Shown: piece after piece, positions 9,367 to 22,691 of the stretch | Numbering within the stretch: the first letter of the stretch is position 1 | Layout: every line of letters starts with the position of its first letter | Source: Lautropia dentalis | GTDB lineage: Bacteria > Pseudomonadota > Gammaproteobacteria > Burkholderiales > Burkholderiaceae_E | DNA: 64,000 nt | NCBI RefSeq assembly: GCF_003892345.1 | Contig: NZ_RRUE01000002.1 | Coordinates: 381,655-445,654 of the forward strand | Direction: 5' to 3' | Translations under genes and position numbers: made by a program | Notes under the pieces: model-generated | Told to the model about the DNA's origin: nothing | The model's input: the letters and a program-made list of their open reading frames with translations, nothing else | Database searches by the model: none

Positions 9367-10224
9367 ATGGCGACAGAAGGCACCCACGGCCCCGCGAATG
9401 CGGCTGAATACATCGTTCACCACCTCGCGAACGCCAACTCGTCTGGCCATCCGCAGAAGGCCATCGTCGATTTCTCCATCATCAACTACGACACCATCTT
9501 CTGGTCGGTGCTGATGGGTATCCTGGCCTGCGGCCTGATGTGGATGGTGGCCCGCCGCATCACGTCCGGTGTCCCCGGCCGCTTCACCGGCGCCATCGAG
9601 TTTCTGGTCGAGTACGTGAACGAACAGGCCCGCTCGATCATCCACGGCGATATCCGCTACATCGCCCCGCTGGCCCTCACCGTGTTCGTCTGGGTCGTCT
9701 TCATGAACACCCTCGACCTCGTGCCGGTCGACCTGGTGCCCGCCATCGTCTCGGGCCTGGGTATCTCCCATTACCAGCGCATCCTGCCCACGGCAGACCT
9801 GAACGCCACGCTGGCCATGGCGCTGGTGGTGCTGTTTGCCTCGCTCTACTACGGCGTCAAGATCAAGAAAACCCACTTCTTCGGCGAACTCATTTCGGCC
9901 CCGTTCGGCTCCGGCGGCAACAGCGGCATCGGCCTGCTGTTCAAACCCATCCTGTGGGTCTGCAACCTGACGCTGCAGGTCATCGAGTACCTCTCCAAAA
10001 CCGTGTCGCTCGGCATGCGGTTGTTCGGCAACATGTTTGCCGGCGAGATGGTGTTCATGCTGCTCGCCCTGCTGGGGGCGCTGGCCACCTGGTGGGGGGC
10101 CGGCCTGCACTTCGCGCTGGGTCTGGTCTGGGCCATCTTCCACATTCTGATCATCGTGCTGCAGGGCTTCATCTTCATGATGCTCACGCTGATCTATCTG
10201 GGTCAGGCACACGACGCACACTGA
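9367..10224 (+). CDS. atpB: ATP synthase Fo subunit a
   Basis: Integral membrane subunit forming the proton half-channels against the c-ring. Multiple transmembrane segments are present. The conserved block SKTVSLGMRLFGNMFAGEM carries the essential arginine (SLGMRLFGN), and the C-terminal helix reads LQGFIFMMLTLIYLG. Length 285 is normal for betaproteobacteria. It is followed by a strong stem-loop before atpE. Confidence 0.97.
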   Translation: MATEGTHGPANAAEYIVHHLANANSSGHPQKAIVDFSIINYDTIFWSVLMGILACGLMWMVARRITSGVPGRFTGAIEFLVEYVNEQARSIIHGDIRYIAPLALTVFVWVVFMNTLDLVPVDLVPAIVSGLGISHYQRILPTADLNATLAMALVVLFASLYYGVKIKKTHFFGELISAPFGSGGNSGIGLLFKPILWVCNLTLQVIEYLSKTVSLGMRLFGNMFAGEMVFMLLALLGALATWWGAGLHFALGLVWAIFHILIIVLQGFIFMMLTLIYLGQAHDAH

Positions 10225-10245
10225 GCGCCGGTGCCCGCTCCAGGC

Positions 10246-10276
10246 GAAAGACCGGGCGACAGCCTCCCGGTCTTTC
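10246..10276. promoter_or_regulatory. Stem-loop between atpB and atpE
   Basis: A perfect 11-bp stem, GAAAGACCGGG (10246-10256) pairing with CCCGGTCTTTC (10266-10276), with a 9-base loop. There is no U-run. It may act in mRNA processing or stability so that the c subunit is made in excess; that role is inference. Confidence 0.55.
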
Positions 10277-10293
10277 ACCCGGTTCCCTGCTAG

Positions 10294-10587
<294 letters not shown>

Positions 10588-10684
10588 TCACATCAGAACG
10601 GTAGATAGAGAGAAGTGAGCAGACGGTGGCTGCCTGGCAGCCACCCGCCCACTTTATGTATCGAATTGATACGGAGAATCTCGC

Positions 10685-11158
10685 GTGTACATAAACGCCA
10701 CGATCATCGTTCAGGTCATCATCTTCGTTGCCCTCTGGTGGTTCGTCGCCAGATTCATCTGGCCGCCGATCACGGCCGCCCTGGATGAGCGCAGCAAGAA
10801 GATTGCGGCCGGTCTGGCGGCAGCCGACCAGGCCAAGGCGGAACTGCAGGCCACCGAGAAACGGGTCGAGAAGGAAATGCAGCAGGCACGTGCCAGTGCC
10901 GTCGAAGTGCGCGCCAGCGCCGACAAGCAGGCTGCTGAGCTGATCGACCAGGCGCGTGCCGAAGCAGCGCGCATCATCGCCGCTGCCCAGAAATCCGCCG
11001 CCGAGGAAGCCACCCTGGCAGCCGAACGTGCCCGCGACCAGCTGCGTGAGCAGGTCGCCCAGCTGGCCGTGACCGGTGCCGAACGCATCCTCAAGCGGGA
11101 GATCGACGCCAAGCAGCATGCCGATCTGTTGTCCAACCTGAAAAACGAGCTGCGCTAA
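10685..11158 (+). CDS. atpF: ATP synthase Fo subunit b
   Basis: Peripheral stalk subunit with one N-terminal transmembrane helix (residues about 5-25, IIVQVIIFVALWWFVARFIWP) followed by a long charged coiled coil. Length 157 is typical. Translation starts at GTG (10685), 11 bases after GGAGAAT. The gene is 11 bp upstream of atpH. Confidence 0.95.
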   Translation: MYINATIIVQVIIFVALWWFVARFIWPPITAALDERSKKIAAGLAAADQAKAELQATEKRVEKEMQQARASAVEVRASADKQAAELIDQARAEAARIIAAAQKSAAEEATLAAERARDQLREQVAQLAVTGAERILKREIDAKQHADLLSNLKNELR

Positions 11159-11169
11159 GCCCAAGAACC

Positions 11170-11703
11170 ATGGCGGAAGCACTGACCATTGCCCGTCCCT
11201 ATGCGGAGGCGGCATTCAAGCTCGCGGCAGAGAATGGAAAGCTGACAGAATGGTCGGACGCCCTCACGCGTCTGACCTCCGTCATGCAGGCCGATGCCGC
11301 CCAGGAGCTCCTGGATAATCCCAACATCGACCGTGCCCAGGCTGCCGCCATCGTTTCCGAAGCTGCCGGCAAGCTGACCAAGCCCCAGCAGAATTTCGTG
11401 CGGGTCCTGGCCGAGAACGGCCGGCTTGCCTTTCTGCCCGAGATCGGCGAACTGTTCGAGCAGGCACGTGACCGGCACGAGCAGGTGCTGGACGCGCATA
11501 TCGAGTCGGCTTTCGCGCTGACCGACAAGCAGCAGGCCGCCATCGTCGAGACGCTCAGGAAGCGCTTCGGCAAGGGTATCAAGGCCACCACCACCGTAAA
11601 CCCCGAATTGATAGGCGGCGTCTCGATCCAGATCGGCGACGAAGTCATCGACGCATCCGTGCGTGGCAAGCTGTCGCAACTCGCCACGACCCTGACGAAA
11701 TAA
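11170..11703 (+). CDS. atpH: ATP synthase F1 subunit delta
   Basis: Connects the b-subunit stalk to the top of the alpha3beta3 hexamer. The N-terminal six-helix domain begins ALTIARPYAEAAFKLA, and the family C-terminal pattern is DEVIDASVRGKLSQLATTL. At 177 residues it has the normal length. It lies between atpF and atpA with short gaps. Confidence 0.95.
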   Translation: MAEALTIARPYAEAAFKLAAENGKLTEWSDALTRLTSVMQADAAQELLDNPNIDRAQAAAIVSEAAGKLTKPQQNFVRVLAENGRLAFLPEIGELFEQARDRHEQVLDAHIESAFALTDKQQAAIVETLRKRFGKGIKATTTVNPELIGGVSIQIGDEVIDASVRGKLSQLATTLTK

Positions 11704-11715
11704 GGAGTTTCCTTC

Positions 11716-13257
11716 ATGCAGCTCAATCCCGCTGAAATCAGCGAACTGCTCAAAAGCAAGATCCAGAACCTTGAGGTTGCAGCAGACTCCCGCAACCAGG
11801 GCACGGTCATCTCCGTGACCGACGGCATCTGCCGCATCCACGGTCTGTCGAACGTGATGCAGGGCGAGATGATCGAGTTCCCGGGCAACGTGTACGGCCT
11901 GGCGCTCAACCTGGAGCGGGACTCGGTCGGCGCGGTGATCCTCGGTGAATACGAAAGCATTTCCGAAGGCGACATCGTCAAGACCACGGGCCGCATTCTG
12001 GAAGTGCCGGTCGGCCCCGAGCTGATCGGCCGCGTGGTCAACACGCTGGGTCAGCCCATCGATGGCAAGGGTCCGATCAACGCGAAAGAAAGCGACGTGA
12101 TCGAGAAAGTGGCCCCGGGCGTGATTGCCCGCCAGTCGGTGTCGCAGCCGGTGCAGACCGGTCTGAAGTCCATCGATGCCATGGTGCCCATCGGCCGCGG
12201 CCAGCGGGAGCTGATCATCGGCGACCGCCAGACCGGCAAGACTGCCGTGGCCGTCGACGCGATCATCAACCAGAAGGGCAAGGACCTGATCTGCATCTAC
12301 GTGGCCATCGGCCAGAAGGCTTCGACCATCGCCAACGTGGTGCGCAAGCTGGAAGAGTACGGCGCGATGGAATACACCATCGTCGTTGCCGCCACTGCGT
12401 CGGAATCGGCCGCCATGCAGTATCTGGCCCCCTATGCCGGCTGCACGATGGGCGAATACTTCCGCGACCGTGGCCAGGACGCCCTGATCATCTACGACGA
12501 TCTGACCAAACAGGCCTGGGCCTACCGTCAGGTGTCGCTGCTGCTGCGCCGCCCGCCGGGCCGCGAAGCCTATCCGGGTGACGTGTTCTACCTGCACTCC
12601 CGCCTGCTGGAACGTGCAGCCCGTGTGAACGAAGAGTACGTCGAGCACTTCACCAAGGGTGAAGTGAAAGGCAAGACCGGTTCGCTGACGGCCCTGCCGA
12701 TCATCGAGACGCAGGCCGGTGACGTGTCGGCCTTCGTGCCCACCAACGTGATCTCCATTACCGACGGCCAGATCTTCCTCGAGACCGACCTGTTCAACGC
12801 CGGTATCCGTCCGGCCGTGAACCCGGGTATTTCGGTGTCGCGGGTGGGTGGTGCCGCGCAGACGGGGCTGATCAAGAAACTGGCCGGTGGTTCGCGTATC
12901 GCCCTGGCCCAGTACCGCGAGCTGGCTGCGTTCTCGCAGTTCGCCTCCGATCTGGAAGAAAGCACCCGCAAGCAGCTGGACCACGGCCGTCTGGTGACCG
13001 AGCTGATGAAACAGGCCCAGTACAGCCCGCTGCAGGTCTGGCAGCAGGCACTGACGCTGTTTGCCTCCGACAACAAGTATTACGAGGACATCCCGGTCGA
13101 GAAGGTGCTGGCTGCCGACAAGGCCATGCACGAGTACGTGCAGGGCAAGTATCCGGAGTTCGTGGAACAGCTGGAACGCGACAAGGCCTTCAACAAGGAA
13201 GTCGAAGCCAAGATGCATGAAGTCCTCAAGGACTTCAAACAGAACGGCGCGTTCTGA
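11716..13257 (+). CDS. atpA: ATP synthase F1 subunit alpha
   Basis: Non-catalytic nucleotide-binding subunit of F1. The Walker A GDRQTGKT is at residues 169-176; [10 protein letters not shown], the alpha/beta signature segment, follows near residue 373. Length 513 is standard, and no insertion is seen here, in contrast to several other housekeeping genes in the window. Confidence 0.98.
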   Translation: MQLNPAEISELLKSKIQNLEVAADSRNQGTVISVTDGICRIHGLSNVMQGEMIEFPGNVYGLALNLERDSVGAVILGEYESISEGDIVKTTGRILEVPVGPELIGRVVNTLGQPIDGKGPINAKESDVIEKVAPGVIARQSVSQPVQTGLKSIDAMVPIGRGQRELIIGDRQTGKTAVAVDAIINQKGKDLICIYVAIGQKASTIANVVRKLEEYGAMEYTIVVAATASESAAMQYLAPYAGCTMGEYFRDRGQDALIIYDDLTKQAWAYRQVSLLLRRPPGREAYPGDVFYLHSRLLERAARVNEEYVEHFTKGEVKGKTGSLTALPIIETQAGDVSAFVPTNVISITDGQIFLETDLFNAGIRPAVNPGISVSRVGGAAQTGLIKKLAGGSRIALAQYRELAAFSQFASDLEESTRKQLDHGRLVTELMKQAQYSPLQVWQQALTLFASDNKYYEDIPVEKVLAADKAMHEYVQGKYPEFVEQLERDKAFNKEVEAKMHEVLKDFKQNGAF

Positions 13258-13289
13258 TCGTCTTTGTCCCCCAGCCTGCGGGCTGAACC

Positions 13290-13311
13290 GCGCACCGCCC
13301 CGGCGGTGCGC
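13290..13311. promoter_or_regulatory. GC-rich hairpin between atpA and atpG
   Basis: GCGCACCGCC (13290-13299) and its exact reverse complement GGCGGTGCGC (13302-13311) are separated by CC, giving a tight stem-loop in the atpA-atpG leader. No U-run follows. It is probably an mRNA structure rather than a terminator. Confidence 0.5.
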
Positions 13312-13328
13312 CAACGAGTTTCTCCACT

Positions 13329-15685
<2,357 letters not shown>

Positions 15686-15816
15686 GCACGCCTCGATGAA
15701 AGGCGGCGCAGCCGGCAGGATGGCGTCGACGGCTGACTGGCAACGGTGCCAGCCATGCCCGAAACGCTCTCCACACCGCCGCGCCGCCCCACCTGACCTG
15801 TGAGAACCCAAACGTC

Positions 15817-16233
15817 ATGAACACGATTCGAGTCGAGGTGGTCAGCGCCGAGGAATCGATCTTTTCCGGGGATGCCGAGTTCGTCGTGCTGCCCGGAGAG
15901 GTCGGTGAGCTTGGTGTCTATCCGAACCATACCCCGCTGATCACCCGCATCAAGGCTGGCCCGGTGCGCATCAAGATCCCCGGCCACAACAAGGACGAGC
16001 TGATCTTCGTCGCAGGCGGCATTCTGGAAATCCAGCCCGATCTGGTCACCGTACTGGCCGATACGGCCATCCGCGGCAAGGATCTGGACGAGGCACGTGC
16101 TGCGGAGGCCCGCAAGGCTGCCGAGGAAGCACTCAGCAACGCCAAAACCAAGATGGACCTGGCCCGCGCCCACTCGGAAATTGCGGCCATCACGGCCCAG
16201 ATGAATACCATTCGTCGCTACCGGTCACGCTGA
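15817..16233 (+). CDS. atpC: ATP synthase F1 subunit epsilon
   Basis: Rotor-base regulatory subunit with an N-terminal beta-sandwich ([36 protein letters not shown]) and a C-terminal alpha-hairpin. Length 138. The last gene of the ATP synthase set, separated from hemE by 2 bp. Confidence 0.96.
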   Translation: MNTIRVEVVSAEESIFSGDAEFVVLPGEVGELGVYPNHTPLITRIKAGPVRIKIPGHNKDELIFVAGGILEIQPDLVTVLADTAIRGKDLDEARAAEARKAAEEALSNAKTKMDLARAHSEIAAITAQMNTIRRYRSR

Positions 16234-16235
16234 TT

Positions 16236-17345
16236 TTGACACTCAAGAACGACACCTTCCTGCGGGCCCTGCGCGGTCAGCCCACCGATTACACACCGGT
16301 GTGGCTGATGCGGCAGGCTGGGCGCTACCTGCCCGAATACAACGCCACCCGTGCCCGCGCGGGCAGTTTCATGGCGCTGTGCAAGACGCCCGAGCTGGCC
16401 TGCGAGGTCACGCTGCAACCGCTCGAGCGCTTCCCGCTGGACGCCGCCATCCTGTTTTCCGACATCCTGACCATTCCGGATGCCATGAGACTGGGGCTGA
16501 GTTTCCAGCAGGGGGAAGGTCCGCGTTTCGAGAAAACCGTCCGTACCGAAGCCGATGTGAAGGCCCTGTTCGTGCCCGATCCGGCCGACGAGCTGGGCTA
16601 TGTGATGGACGCCGTGCGCACCATCCGCCAAGCACTGGATGGCCGCGTGCCACTGATCGGCTTTGCCGGCAGCCCCTGGACGCTGGCCTGCTACATGGTG
16701 GAAGGTCGGGGCGGCACCGATTTTCACACCATCAAGGCCATGATGTACCAGCGCCCGGATCTGCTTCACCGGCTGCTGGAGGTCAACGCCCGTGCGGTGA
16801 CCGCCTACCTCAATGCGCAGATCGAAGCCGGTGCCCAGGCCATCATGATTTTCGATACCTGGGGTGGCGTACTGGCCGACGGCATGTACCAGCAGTTCTC
16901 GCTGGCCTACATGCGGCGCATTCTGGGCAACCTCACCCCCTACCGGATGGAAAAGGACGAACACGGCAACGAGCATGCCGAAAGTGTGCCGACCATCCTG
17001 TTCACCAAGGGCGGCGCTCCCTGGCTGGACGCCCTGTCGCGCAGTGGCGCCAACGCCGTGGGCATCGACTGGACGATGAATCTGGCCAAGGCCCGCCAGC
17101 GCGTGGGCCCCACCTGTGTGCTGCAGGGCAACCTCGACCCGATGGCGCTGCTCACCTCGCCTGCGCAGGTACGCGAGCAGGTCGTGCGTGCACTGGACAG
17201 CTATGGTGCGGCCAACACGGGCCGGGGTCATGTGTTCAACCTGGGACACGGCATTTCGCAGTTCACGCCGCCCGAGCATGTGTCGGTGCTGGTGGAAACC
17301 GTGCACGAGCACAGCCGCAAGCTGCGCCAGTCGCCGTTTGCCTAG
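16236..17345 (+). CDS. hemE: Uroporphyrinogen decarboxylase
   Basis: Decarboxylates the four acetate side chains of uroporphyrinogen III to give coproporphyrinogen III in heme synthesis. The signature [15 protein letters not shown] is near the N-terminus, with [16 protein letters not shown] and FNLGHGI later. The start is an unusual TTG at 16236, 2 bp after atpC, chosen because the residues [10 protein letters not shown] that follow match the normal family N-terminus. It is probably co-transcribed and translationally coupled with the atp genes. Length 369. Confidence 0.96.
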   Translation: MTLKNDTFLRALRGQPTDYTPVWLMRQAGRYLPEYNATRARAGSFMALCKTPELACEVTLQPLERFPLDAAILFSDILTIPDAMRLGLSFQQGEGPRFEKTVRTEADVKALFVPDPADELGYVMDAVRTIRQALDGRVPLIGFAGSPWTLACYMVEGRGGTDFHTIKAMMYQRPDLLHRLLEVNARAVTAYLNAQIEAGAQAIMIFDTWGGVLADGMYQQFSLAYMRRILGNLTPYRMEKDEHGNEHAESVPTILFTKGGAPWLDALSRSGANAVGIDWTMNLAKARQRVGPTCVLQGNLDPMALLTSPAQVREQVVRALDSYGAANTGRGHVFNLGHGISQFTPPEHVSVLVETVHEHSRKLRQSPFA

Positions 17346-17366
17346 CAGATTCGGGGCCAGGGCGCG

Positions 17367-17396
17367 GGGACGAACGCGTCCATGACACGCGCCAGG
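17367..17396 (+). repeat. Dispersed 30-bp repeat, copy 2
   Basis: GGGACGAACGCGTCCATGAC followed by ACGCGCCAGG. It differs from the consensus at a few positions and lies just downstream of hemE, before its terminator. Confidence 0.7.
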
Positions 17397-17418
17397 CTGC
17401 ACCCCCTGCAGAACACTG

Positions 17419-17450
17419 AAGCCGGTCGATCTTCGGATCCCGGCTTTTTT
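17419..17450 (+). terminator. Rho-independent terminator after hemE
   Basis: AAGCCGG at 17419 pairs with CCGGCTT, with an inner GATC-TTCG-GATC stem (UUCG tetraloop), followed by TTTTTT. A textbook intrinsic terminator closing the atp-hemE unit. Confidence 0.85.
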
Positions 17451-17807
17451 GCCGTGCCAGCGCCAGAAAGCACCTGCAAAGGTCTGCCCGCGCGTTGAAT
17501 CCAGGATTGGGAGGAACCAAAAGACACCAATTCCCGGCAACAACGACGCTATTGGCGACAGATGACAACGCACGGGATCGCCCATGCATGGAGGCCAGAG
17601 GCCCGCAAAGCAGCGGGCCAAGGACGCATTCATCCCCATGTGCAGGACCAGACAACAGAGCCGCAAAACTTTGCAGAAGCACCCCTGTTCAGCAGAAGAA
17701 AAAATCTGCCGGAAAAACGCCAGTGCATCCTGTGCGGAATAACCGCTTGCAGCCCGACAAATCCCGCATAATGGATGAACCGTCTGGCGATTCAAGGAGC
17801 ATATGCC

Positions 17808-18800
17808 ATGGCCACTGCCAAACCCGCAAAAAAAGAAGGTAACTGGCCCCGTCTGGTTGCCGATGTGGGAGGAACCAACGCACGCTTTGCGCTGGAAGTT
17901 TCCCCGCAGGAACTCGAACACATCGAAACGCTGCCCACGTCGGATTACGACAGCCTCCACGCCGCCATCCGTACCTATCTGGAAAAGGCCGGGCAACCCA
18001 ACATCAAGCATGCGGCCATTGCCATCGCCAACCCGGTGGTGGGCGACTGGGTGCAGATGACCAATCACCACTGGGCGTTCTCCATTGAAACGACCCGTCA
18101 GGCGCTGGAACTGGACACGCTGATCGTCCTGAACGACTTCACCGCCCAGGCGCTGTCCATCCCGCACCTGCCCAAGCGCGAGCTGCTGCAGGTGGGTGGT
18201 GCCTCTCCTGTCGATGACACGCCGATTGCCGTCATCGGTCCCGGTACCGGCCTGGGCGTTTCCGGTCTCATTCCCAACGGCAAGAACGGCTACACGGCGC
18301 TGGCCGGGGAAGGGGGGCACGTCAGCTTCAGCCCCTTCGACCATACCGAAATCCACATCTGGCAGTACGCCAACCGCAAACACGGCCACGTATCGGCCGA
18401 ACGCTTCCTGTCCGGCGCCGGCCTGTCACTGATCTACGAAGCCCTGGCCGACAGGGAGGGCGTCGAGCGGCCGCCGCTGCCCGCCGCCGAAATCAGCAAG
18501 CTGGCCCTGAGCGGCCAGTCGCCGCTGGCCCGGCTGAGCCTGGACATCTTCTGCGCCATGCTGGGTACGGTCTCCTCCAACCTGGCACTGACGCTGGGTG
18601 CCCGGGGAGGCGTCTACCTGTGCGGCGGCATCCTGCGTCGCTTCATCGACTACTTCGTCACCTCGCCGTTCCGCAACCGATTCGAGAACAAGGGCCGGTT
18701 CGAAGGCTATCTGGCCGCCATTCCGGTGTACTGCGTGCTCACGAAGAACCCCGGCCTGCTGGGTGCCGCCGTGGCCCTGTCCAACCAGCTGGACAACTGA
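17808..18800 (+). CDS. glk: Glucokinase (ROK-independent, bacterial Glk family)
   Basis: Phosphorylates glucose to glucose-6-phosphate with ATP. The phosphate-binding loop [13 protein letters not shown] is near the N-terminus, then [12 protein letters not shown] and GEGGHVSF (catalytic segments of the Glk family). An in-frame ATG exists at 17775, but the ATG at 17808 has AAGGAG eight bases upstream and better fits the family start, giving 330 residues. It is followed by a sugar permease gene, which suggests a glucose uptake and phosphorylation pair. Confidence 0.92.
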   Translation: MATAKPAKKEGNWPRLVADVGGTNARFALEVSPQELEHIETLPTSDYDSLHAAIRTYLEKAGQPNIKHAAIAIANPVVGDWVQMTNHHWAFSIETTRQALELDTLIVLNDFTAQALSIPHLPKRELLQVGGASPVDDTPIAVIGPGTGLGVSGLIPNGKNGYTALAGEGGHVSFSPFDHTEIHIWQYANRKHGHVSAERFLSGAGLSLIYEALADREGVERPPLPAAEISKLALSGQSPLARLSLDIFCAMLGTVSSNLALTLGARGGVYLCGGILRRFIDYFVTSPFRNRFENKGRFEGYLAAIPVYCVLTKNPGLLGAAVALSNQLDN

Positions 18801-19130
18801 GCCCCCGTCCCTCCCCTTCTTTGAAGCGGGGACTCACTTTCCTTTCTGGCGGCGTACCCCCTCCCTGAAAACCGGTACGCTGCCGCGCAGGCCAGCGCGA
18901 GCCTCTTCTGTCCTGCATCGGTGCCGTCGCCCGCGCCATGGCGCGGTGTCCGGTACCCGGCGTCCGGCGCCGGCATCGTCCGAACACACCGCAGACATCT
19001 ACTCGCGCTGACCTGCCCCTCAACCGCCTGGCCCACCCCCAGGGATGGGCCTTCCGGCAAACGCACCCGGTCCGACCGGGCGCCCCGCTGGCCTTCCAGC
19101 GCCAGCGCCGCCAACCAGGAGATAAGCATC
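18801..19130. other. Intergenic region glk-gluP
   Basis: Open frames run through this GC-rich stretch, including an in-frame upstream extension of the transporter, but they have no family similarity and no start signal. No other feature is seen. Confidence 0.5.
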
Positions 19131-20402
19131 ATGCCCGCATCCCCTCCCCCAGCTGCCCAGCAGAACAACAACCAGGCACTGACCGTGCTGACCGGCCTGT
19201 TCTTCATGCTGGGCTTCATCACCTGCCTGAACGACATTCTGGTGCCACACCTGAAGGCCGTGTTCGACCTGAACTACACGCAGGCGCTGCTGGTCCAGTT
19301 CTGCTTCTTCACGGCCTACGCCATCACCTCCATTCCGTTCGGCAAGTTCATTTCGCGGCTGGGGTACAAGAACGGCGTGATCGGCGGCTTTCTGATTGCC
19401 GCCCTGGGCTGCGTGCTGTTCTATCCGGCCGCCGGCTCCAAGGCCTACGGCATCTTCCTGGGAGCGCTGTTCATCCTGGCCAGCGGCATCACGCTGCTGC
19501 AGGTGTCGGGCAACCCCTACGTAACCCTGCTGGCCCCGCCGGGCAAGGAAGCACGGACGCTGACCCTGGTGCAGGCCTTCAACTCGCTGGGCACCACGGT
19601 GGCCCCGCTGCTGGGTGCGTTCTTCATCCTGAGTGGTGAAGTGCTGACCAGCGCCCAGCAGGACGCGCTGAGCGCCGAAGAGCTGGTCCGCTACCAGGCC
19701 GAACAGGCCGCCTCGGTGCAGGTGCCCTACCTGATCCTTGCGGGCGTCCTGGTGGTGCTGGCACTGGCCGTGGCGTTCATCAGGCTGCCGGACGCCGGCA
19801 AGATCGCCCAGGATATTTCCGCCCACCAGAGCGAGGACAAGGGCAGCGCCTGGGCCTACCGGCACCTCGTGCTGGGTACGGTGGGCATCTTCTGCTATGT
19901 GGGTGCCGAAGTGGCCATTGGCAGCCTGCTGGTGAGCGTCATGGGCCTGCCCGACGTGGCCGGCATGAAGGATGCCCACGCCGCGAAGTACCTGTCTTAC
20001 TACTGGGGTGGCGCCATGGTGGGCCGCTTCCTGGGCAGCTTCCTGCTGAACATCTTCAATCCGGGCAAGTACCTCGGCTTCAACGCGGCCGTGAACGTGC
20101 TGCTGATCGCCACCGCCATGACGCAGGGCGGCCACGTGGCCATGTATTCGCTGCTGGCCATCGGGTTCTTCAACTCGATCATGTTCCCGACCATTTTCTC
20201 GCTGGCCACCCGCGGTCTGGGCAAGTACACCAGCGCAGCCTCGGGCATCCTGTCGACGGCCATCGTCGGTGGCGCCGCGGTGCCGCTGATCCAGGGCTTC
20301 GTGGCCGACCACACGACACTGCTGTCCTCCTTCTGGGTGCCGGCGGTGTGCTATGTGTACATCCTGTACTTCGGTCTGGTGGGACACAAGGCGGATGACT
20401 GA
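19131..20402 (+). CDS. gluP: Sugar:H+ symporter, GluP/FucP family (MFS)
   Basis: Twelve-helix permease of the fucose-galactose-glucose:H+ symporter family. The family N-terminus reads LFFMLGFITCLNDILVPHLKAVF, followed by FFTAYAITSIPFGKFI and SGNPYVTLLAPPGKEARTLTLVQAFNSLGTTVAPLLGA. The start is the ATG at 19131 (AGGAG nine bases upstream); a longer frame from 18921 adds 70 residues with no similarity. The glk neighbour suggests glucose or a related hexose as substrate, but the substrate cannot be read from sequence. Length 423. Confidence 0.9.
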   Translation: MPASPPPAAQQNNNQALTVLTGLFFMLGFITCLNDILVPHLKAVFDLNYTQALLVQFCFFTAYAITSIPFGKFISRLGYKNGVIGGFLIAALGCVLFYPAAGSKAYGIFLGALFILASGITLLQVSGNPYVTLLAPPGKEARTLTLVQAFNSLGTTVAPLLGAFFILSGEVLTSAQQDALSAEELVRYQAEQAASVQVPYLILAGVLVVLALAVAFIRLPDAGKIAQDISAHQSEDKGSAWAYRHLVLGTVGIFCYVGAEVAIGSLLVSVMGLPDVAGMKDAHAAKYLSYYWGGAMVGRFLGSFLLNIFNPGKYLGFNAAVNVLLIATAMTQGGHVAMYSLLAIGFFNSIMFPTIFSLATRGLGKYTSAASGILSTAIVGGAAVPLIQGFVADHTTLLSSFWVPAVCYVYILYFGLVGHKADD

Positions 20403-20411
20403 GCGATGAGG

Positions 20412-20436
20412 GCCGCAGTCAGGAACTGCGGCTTTC
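20412..20436 (+). terminator. Hairpin terminator after gluP
   Basis: GCCGCAGT (20412-20419) pairs with ACTGCGGC (20424-20431) around a 4-base loop, followed by a short T-rich tail (TTTCT), ten bases after the gluP stop. Confidence 0.65.
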
Positions 20437-20581
20437 TCCTGCGCCGAAGAGGCTACCCGATGCCCACCTGAAGGTTTTTTCCTCCTGCAGGCACACCCGT
20501 AGTCCATCCACGTGGTATCAGGCAGCTTCTTTCCTGACGGGCTGAAAGCCTGTTACGGCCGCCGCTCCATCCACATGTTCA

Positions 20582-20618
20582 GCGGGCCGGTTCCTTCGGG
20601 AGCCGGCCCGCCGGCTTT
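20582..20618. terminator. Strong GC-rich hairpin with TTCG loop
   Basis: Arms of 13 bases starting GCGGGCCGG, one mismatch, with a TTCG tetraloop, then CGGCTTTT. It is a second terminator-like structure shielding the DnaA-box region from gluP transcription. Confidence 0.6.
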
Positions 20619-21529
20619 TCCGGGAGGGGTAGCTGCTCACTTATCCCTTAAGTTATCCACAGCTTGCATACCTGCTGGTTCTAGCCTGCCAGACAGGAAA
20701 GGCAGTATCAAACTTCCTATAACATACTGTTTTACAAGAGTTATTTGTTTGATGTCGCTTTGCCGACACTGAACGAATCGGCAGCTATTCCCATTTGACA
20801 AGTGGCGGGCAGTTTGTTCTCACAAAGTTATCCACAAAAAAGGACCACGCCATCCACCTGTTGTCCACGCCTTGTCCACCGTATTCCCCGGAAACGACCC
20901 GCCCGCTGTCACCGGCACGCCATTTGCCACGCCTTGCACGGCAGGATCCTGCCTGCCCAATATTTAAGCAACATCTGCCCTACCCGCATGGATACTGGCC
21001 CTGGCGGGGTTGCCCGGGGTGTTCCCACACAGTTATCCACTGAAACTGTGGGAAACCACACAGTTCCCCTCCCTGTCGAAAACAGAACGACCGTCCAAGT
21101 GCCGGCCAGCAACCACTCATCGGCAGCCCGGTTGCCTGCGTCCAAAAAAGCGGCATTCCGGGAAAACCCGCATCAGACGGGGCAAAGAGATGGTTCCGGA
21201 GAAAGTTCTGACAGAGTTATCCACAGAATTTGTGCAGAACCTGAAAGCCATTTTTGCCCAATATTCATGCAACCCGGGCGAATGACCGACCGTTCGTCGG
21301 CAGCGCCCGGAACACTGCGCAATATTTGGGCAACCCGCTGGAAAGGCGCATCAGAAGCCAGCCTTCACAGGTTGTTTCGGGCACTCTCACACACTTATCC
21401 ACCGAATCTGTGAAGAACCGCACAACCCATGGCCGACAGACGGCAGGTGGGCATATCGGATGGATGGCGTGGGCAGGCGCCGTCCAGACGCAAAGTTGTC
21501 AACAGACGAAGCTCTTGCCTGCGGCACCA

Positions 21530-21579
21530 TCAACGCCGATTGAAAACTGACCCAGGGTGCCGAAGTAAAACTGACCCAC
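21530..21579 (+). repeat. Left 50-bp inverted repeat flanking priA (IS21-like end)
   Basis: Begins TCAACGCCGATTGAAAACTG and contains two spaced ACTGACCCA words, which recall the multiple short repeats at IS21-family ends. Its reverse complement recurs at 25738-25787 with 47 of 50 bases identical, so the two copies bracket priA in inverted orientation. No transposase gene is present between them. Confidence 0.7.
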
Positions 21580-21649
21580 CCGGGCACGCAACAGAACGGG
21601 ACCAGCCCTCAATCAGGCGACCTTTCCCTCCTGCCGGCCACCTGCCGCG

Positions 21650-21795
21650 GTACCCAGAACCGTCCGGTCACAATCGTCGGAATCAGCGGTCACGATGCCG
21701 GAATTGCTGGTCACGATACCGGAATCACCAAATCCACGGCGCCGGAACCACCCGGCCCGATCGCCGGAACCAGCGGTCACGATCATCGGAATACC
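21650..21795. repeat. Cluster of GGTCACGAT / CCGGAAT repeat words
   Basis: Several degenerate copies of a roughly 20-25-bp word, typically CGGTCACGATGCCGGAATC, follow one another, and two more copies lie at about 26546-26585. Such words resemble internal transposase-binding repeats of IS21-type elements, but this identification is from memory. Confidence 0.5.
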
Positions 21796-22109
21796 CATAC
21801 TTCCCTTGTCGGCCCGTTTGCAGCCCCCGAATCCGGGCCCCCATCGAGCCCCACGGGTCGACAGCCCCGAATTCAAGAGCAACCCCGGGTATGCGAGCGC
21901 TCCCTAACATGAAAAAGAAACCCGGCAAGGGGTTATGCACAGCGCCCCGTCTCCTCTGCCACAAACCGGACAGCCAGCGCAACTCGGCACACCAGGAAAC
22001 TAACCTGTTGTTTTATATTGATTTTTTTGTTGTCCCAATTTGTGGCAGCGCACCCGGTTTGACGTATTCATGCGGCTTCGGAGGCGATTCCCCCCGTTTT
22101 CTCACAGAG

Positions 22110-22132
22110 TTATCCACAGTTTTTGTGGATAA
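22110..22132. promoter_or_regulatory. Inverted DnaA-box pair 1
   Basis: TTATCCACA (22110-22118) faces its exact reverse complement TGTGGATAA (22124-22132) across GTTTT. Both are perfect consensus DnaA boxes. The flanking CACAGAG is shared by the other boxes of the region. Confidence 0.75.
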
Positions 22133-22668
22133 ACAGTTCTACCCATACAAAACAATGAGTTATGAGTGATTTGCAGACTTTACCTCAATACAAATCTGCA
22201 GCTTTTACGATTGCAGACGCCTGGCCAAGCATGGTTATCCATCTGCAAACCTGTTTCGACATCGCCACACCTTCAGCGTGCCGAGGACTCCTTTGCCCTG
22301 CCATCATCTGCGACCTCCCCGGCAAGGCCCCCTTCAAGCAGCGCTTGCCTCCTCTACCATTCGTCGCCACTCTGGCGCCGTTGAACGCCATCTTGTTGCC
22401 AATCGACCCGTCATTGTCGATAGCCCCGCAAAACTGCGGCCCCATCGTGAAGGCAAGTGCTCCCTAACCTTTCAACTTGCTTCCGCGCAAGTTATGCACA
22501 GTTCGTGCAGGCGCCATGCCACAACGGGCACGGCTTGTGCAAATGAATAACCAAACTCACAAGCCATTGTTTTCATTGAAAATTTTATCTGTGCCATTTC
22601 TGGGCAAGGGAGTGCATTGCCACTGTTCATGCGGGTTTGAGGGTCATGGAGACACTTTTCCCACAGAG

Positions 22669-22691
22669 TTATCCACCGTTTTTGTGGATAA
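22669..22691. promoter_or_regulatory. Inverted DnaA-box pair 2 next to AT-rich DNA
   Basis: TTATCCACC (22669-22677) and TGTGGATAA (22683-22691) are separated by the same GTTTT as in pair 1. The following 50 bases are very AT-rich (CATATCCTTATATATCAATA), suitable as a DNA unwinding element. The pair lies about 320 bp before priA. Confidence 0.7.

Larger units (their letters stand above)
17346..17807. other. Intergenic region hemE-glk
   Basis: Apart from the dispersed repeat and the terminator, no gene or RNA is recognisable. Confidence 0.6.
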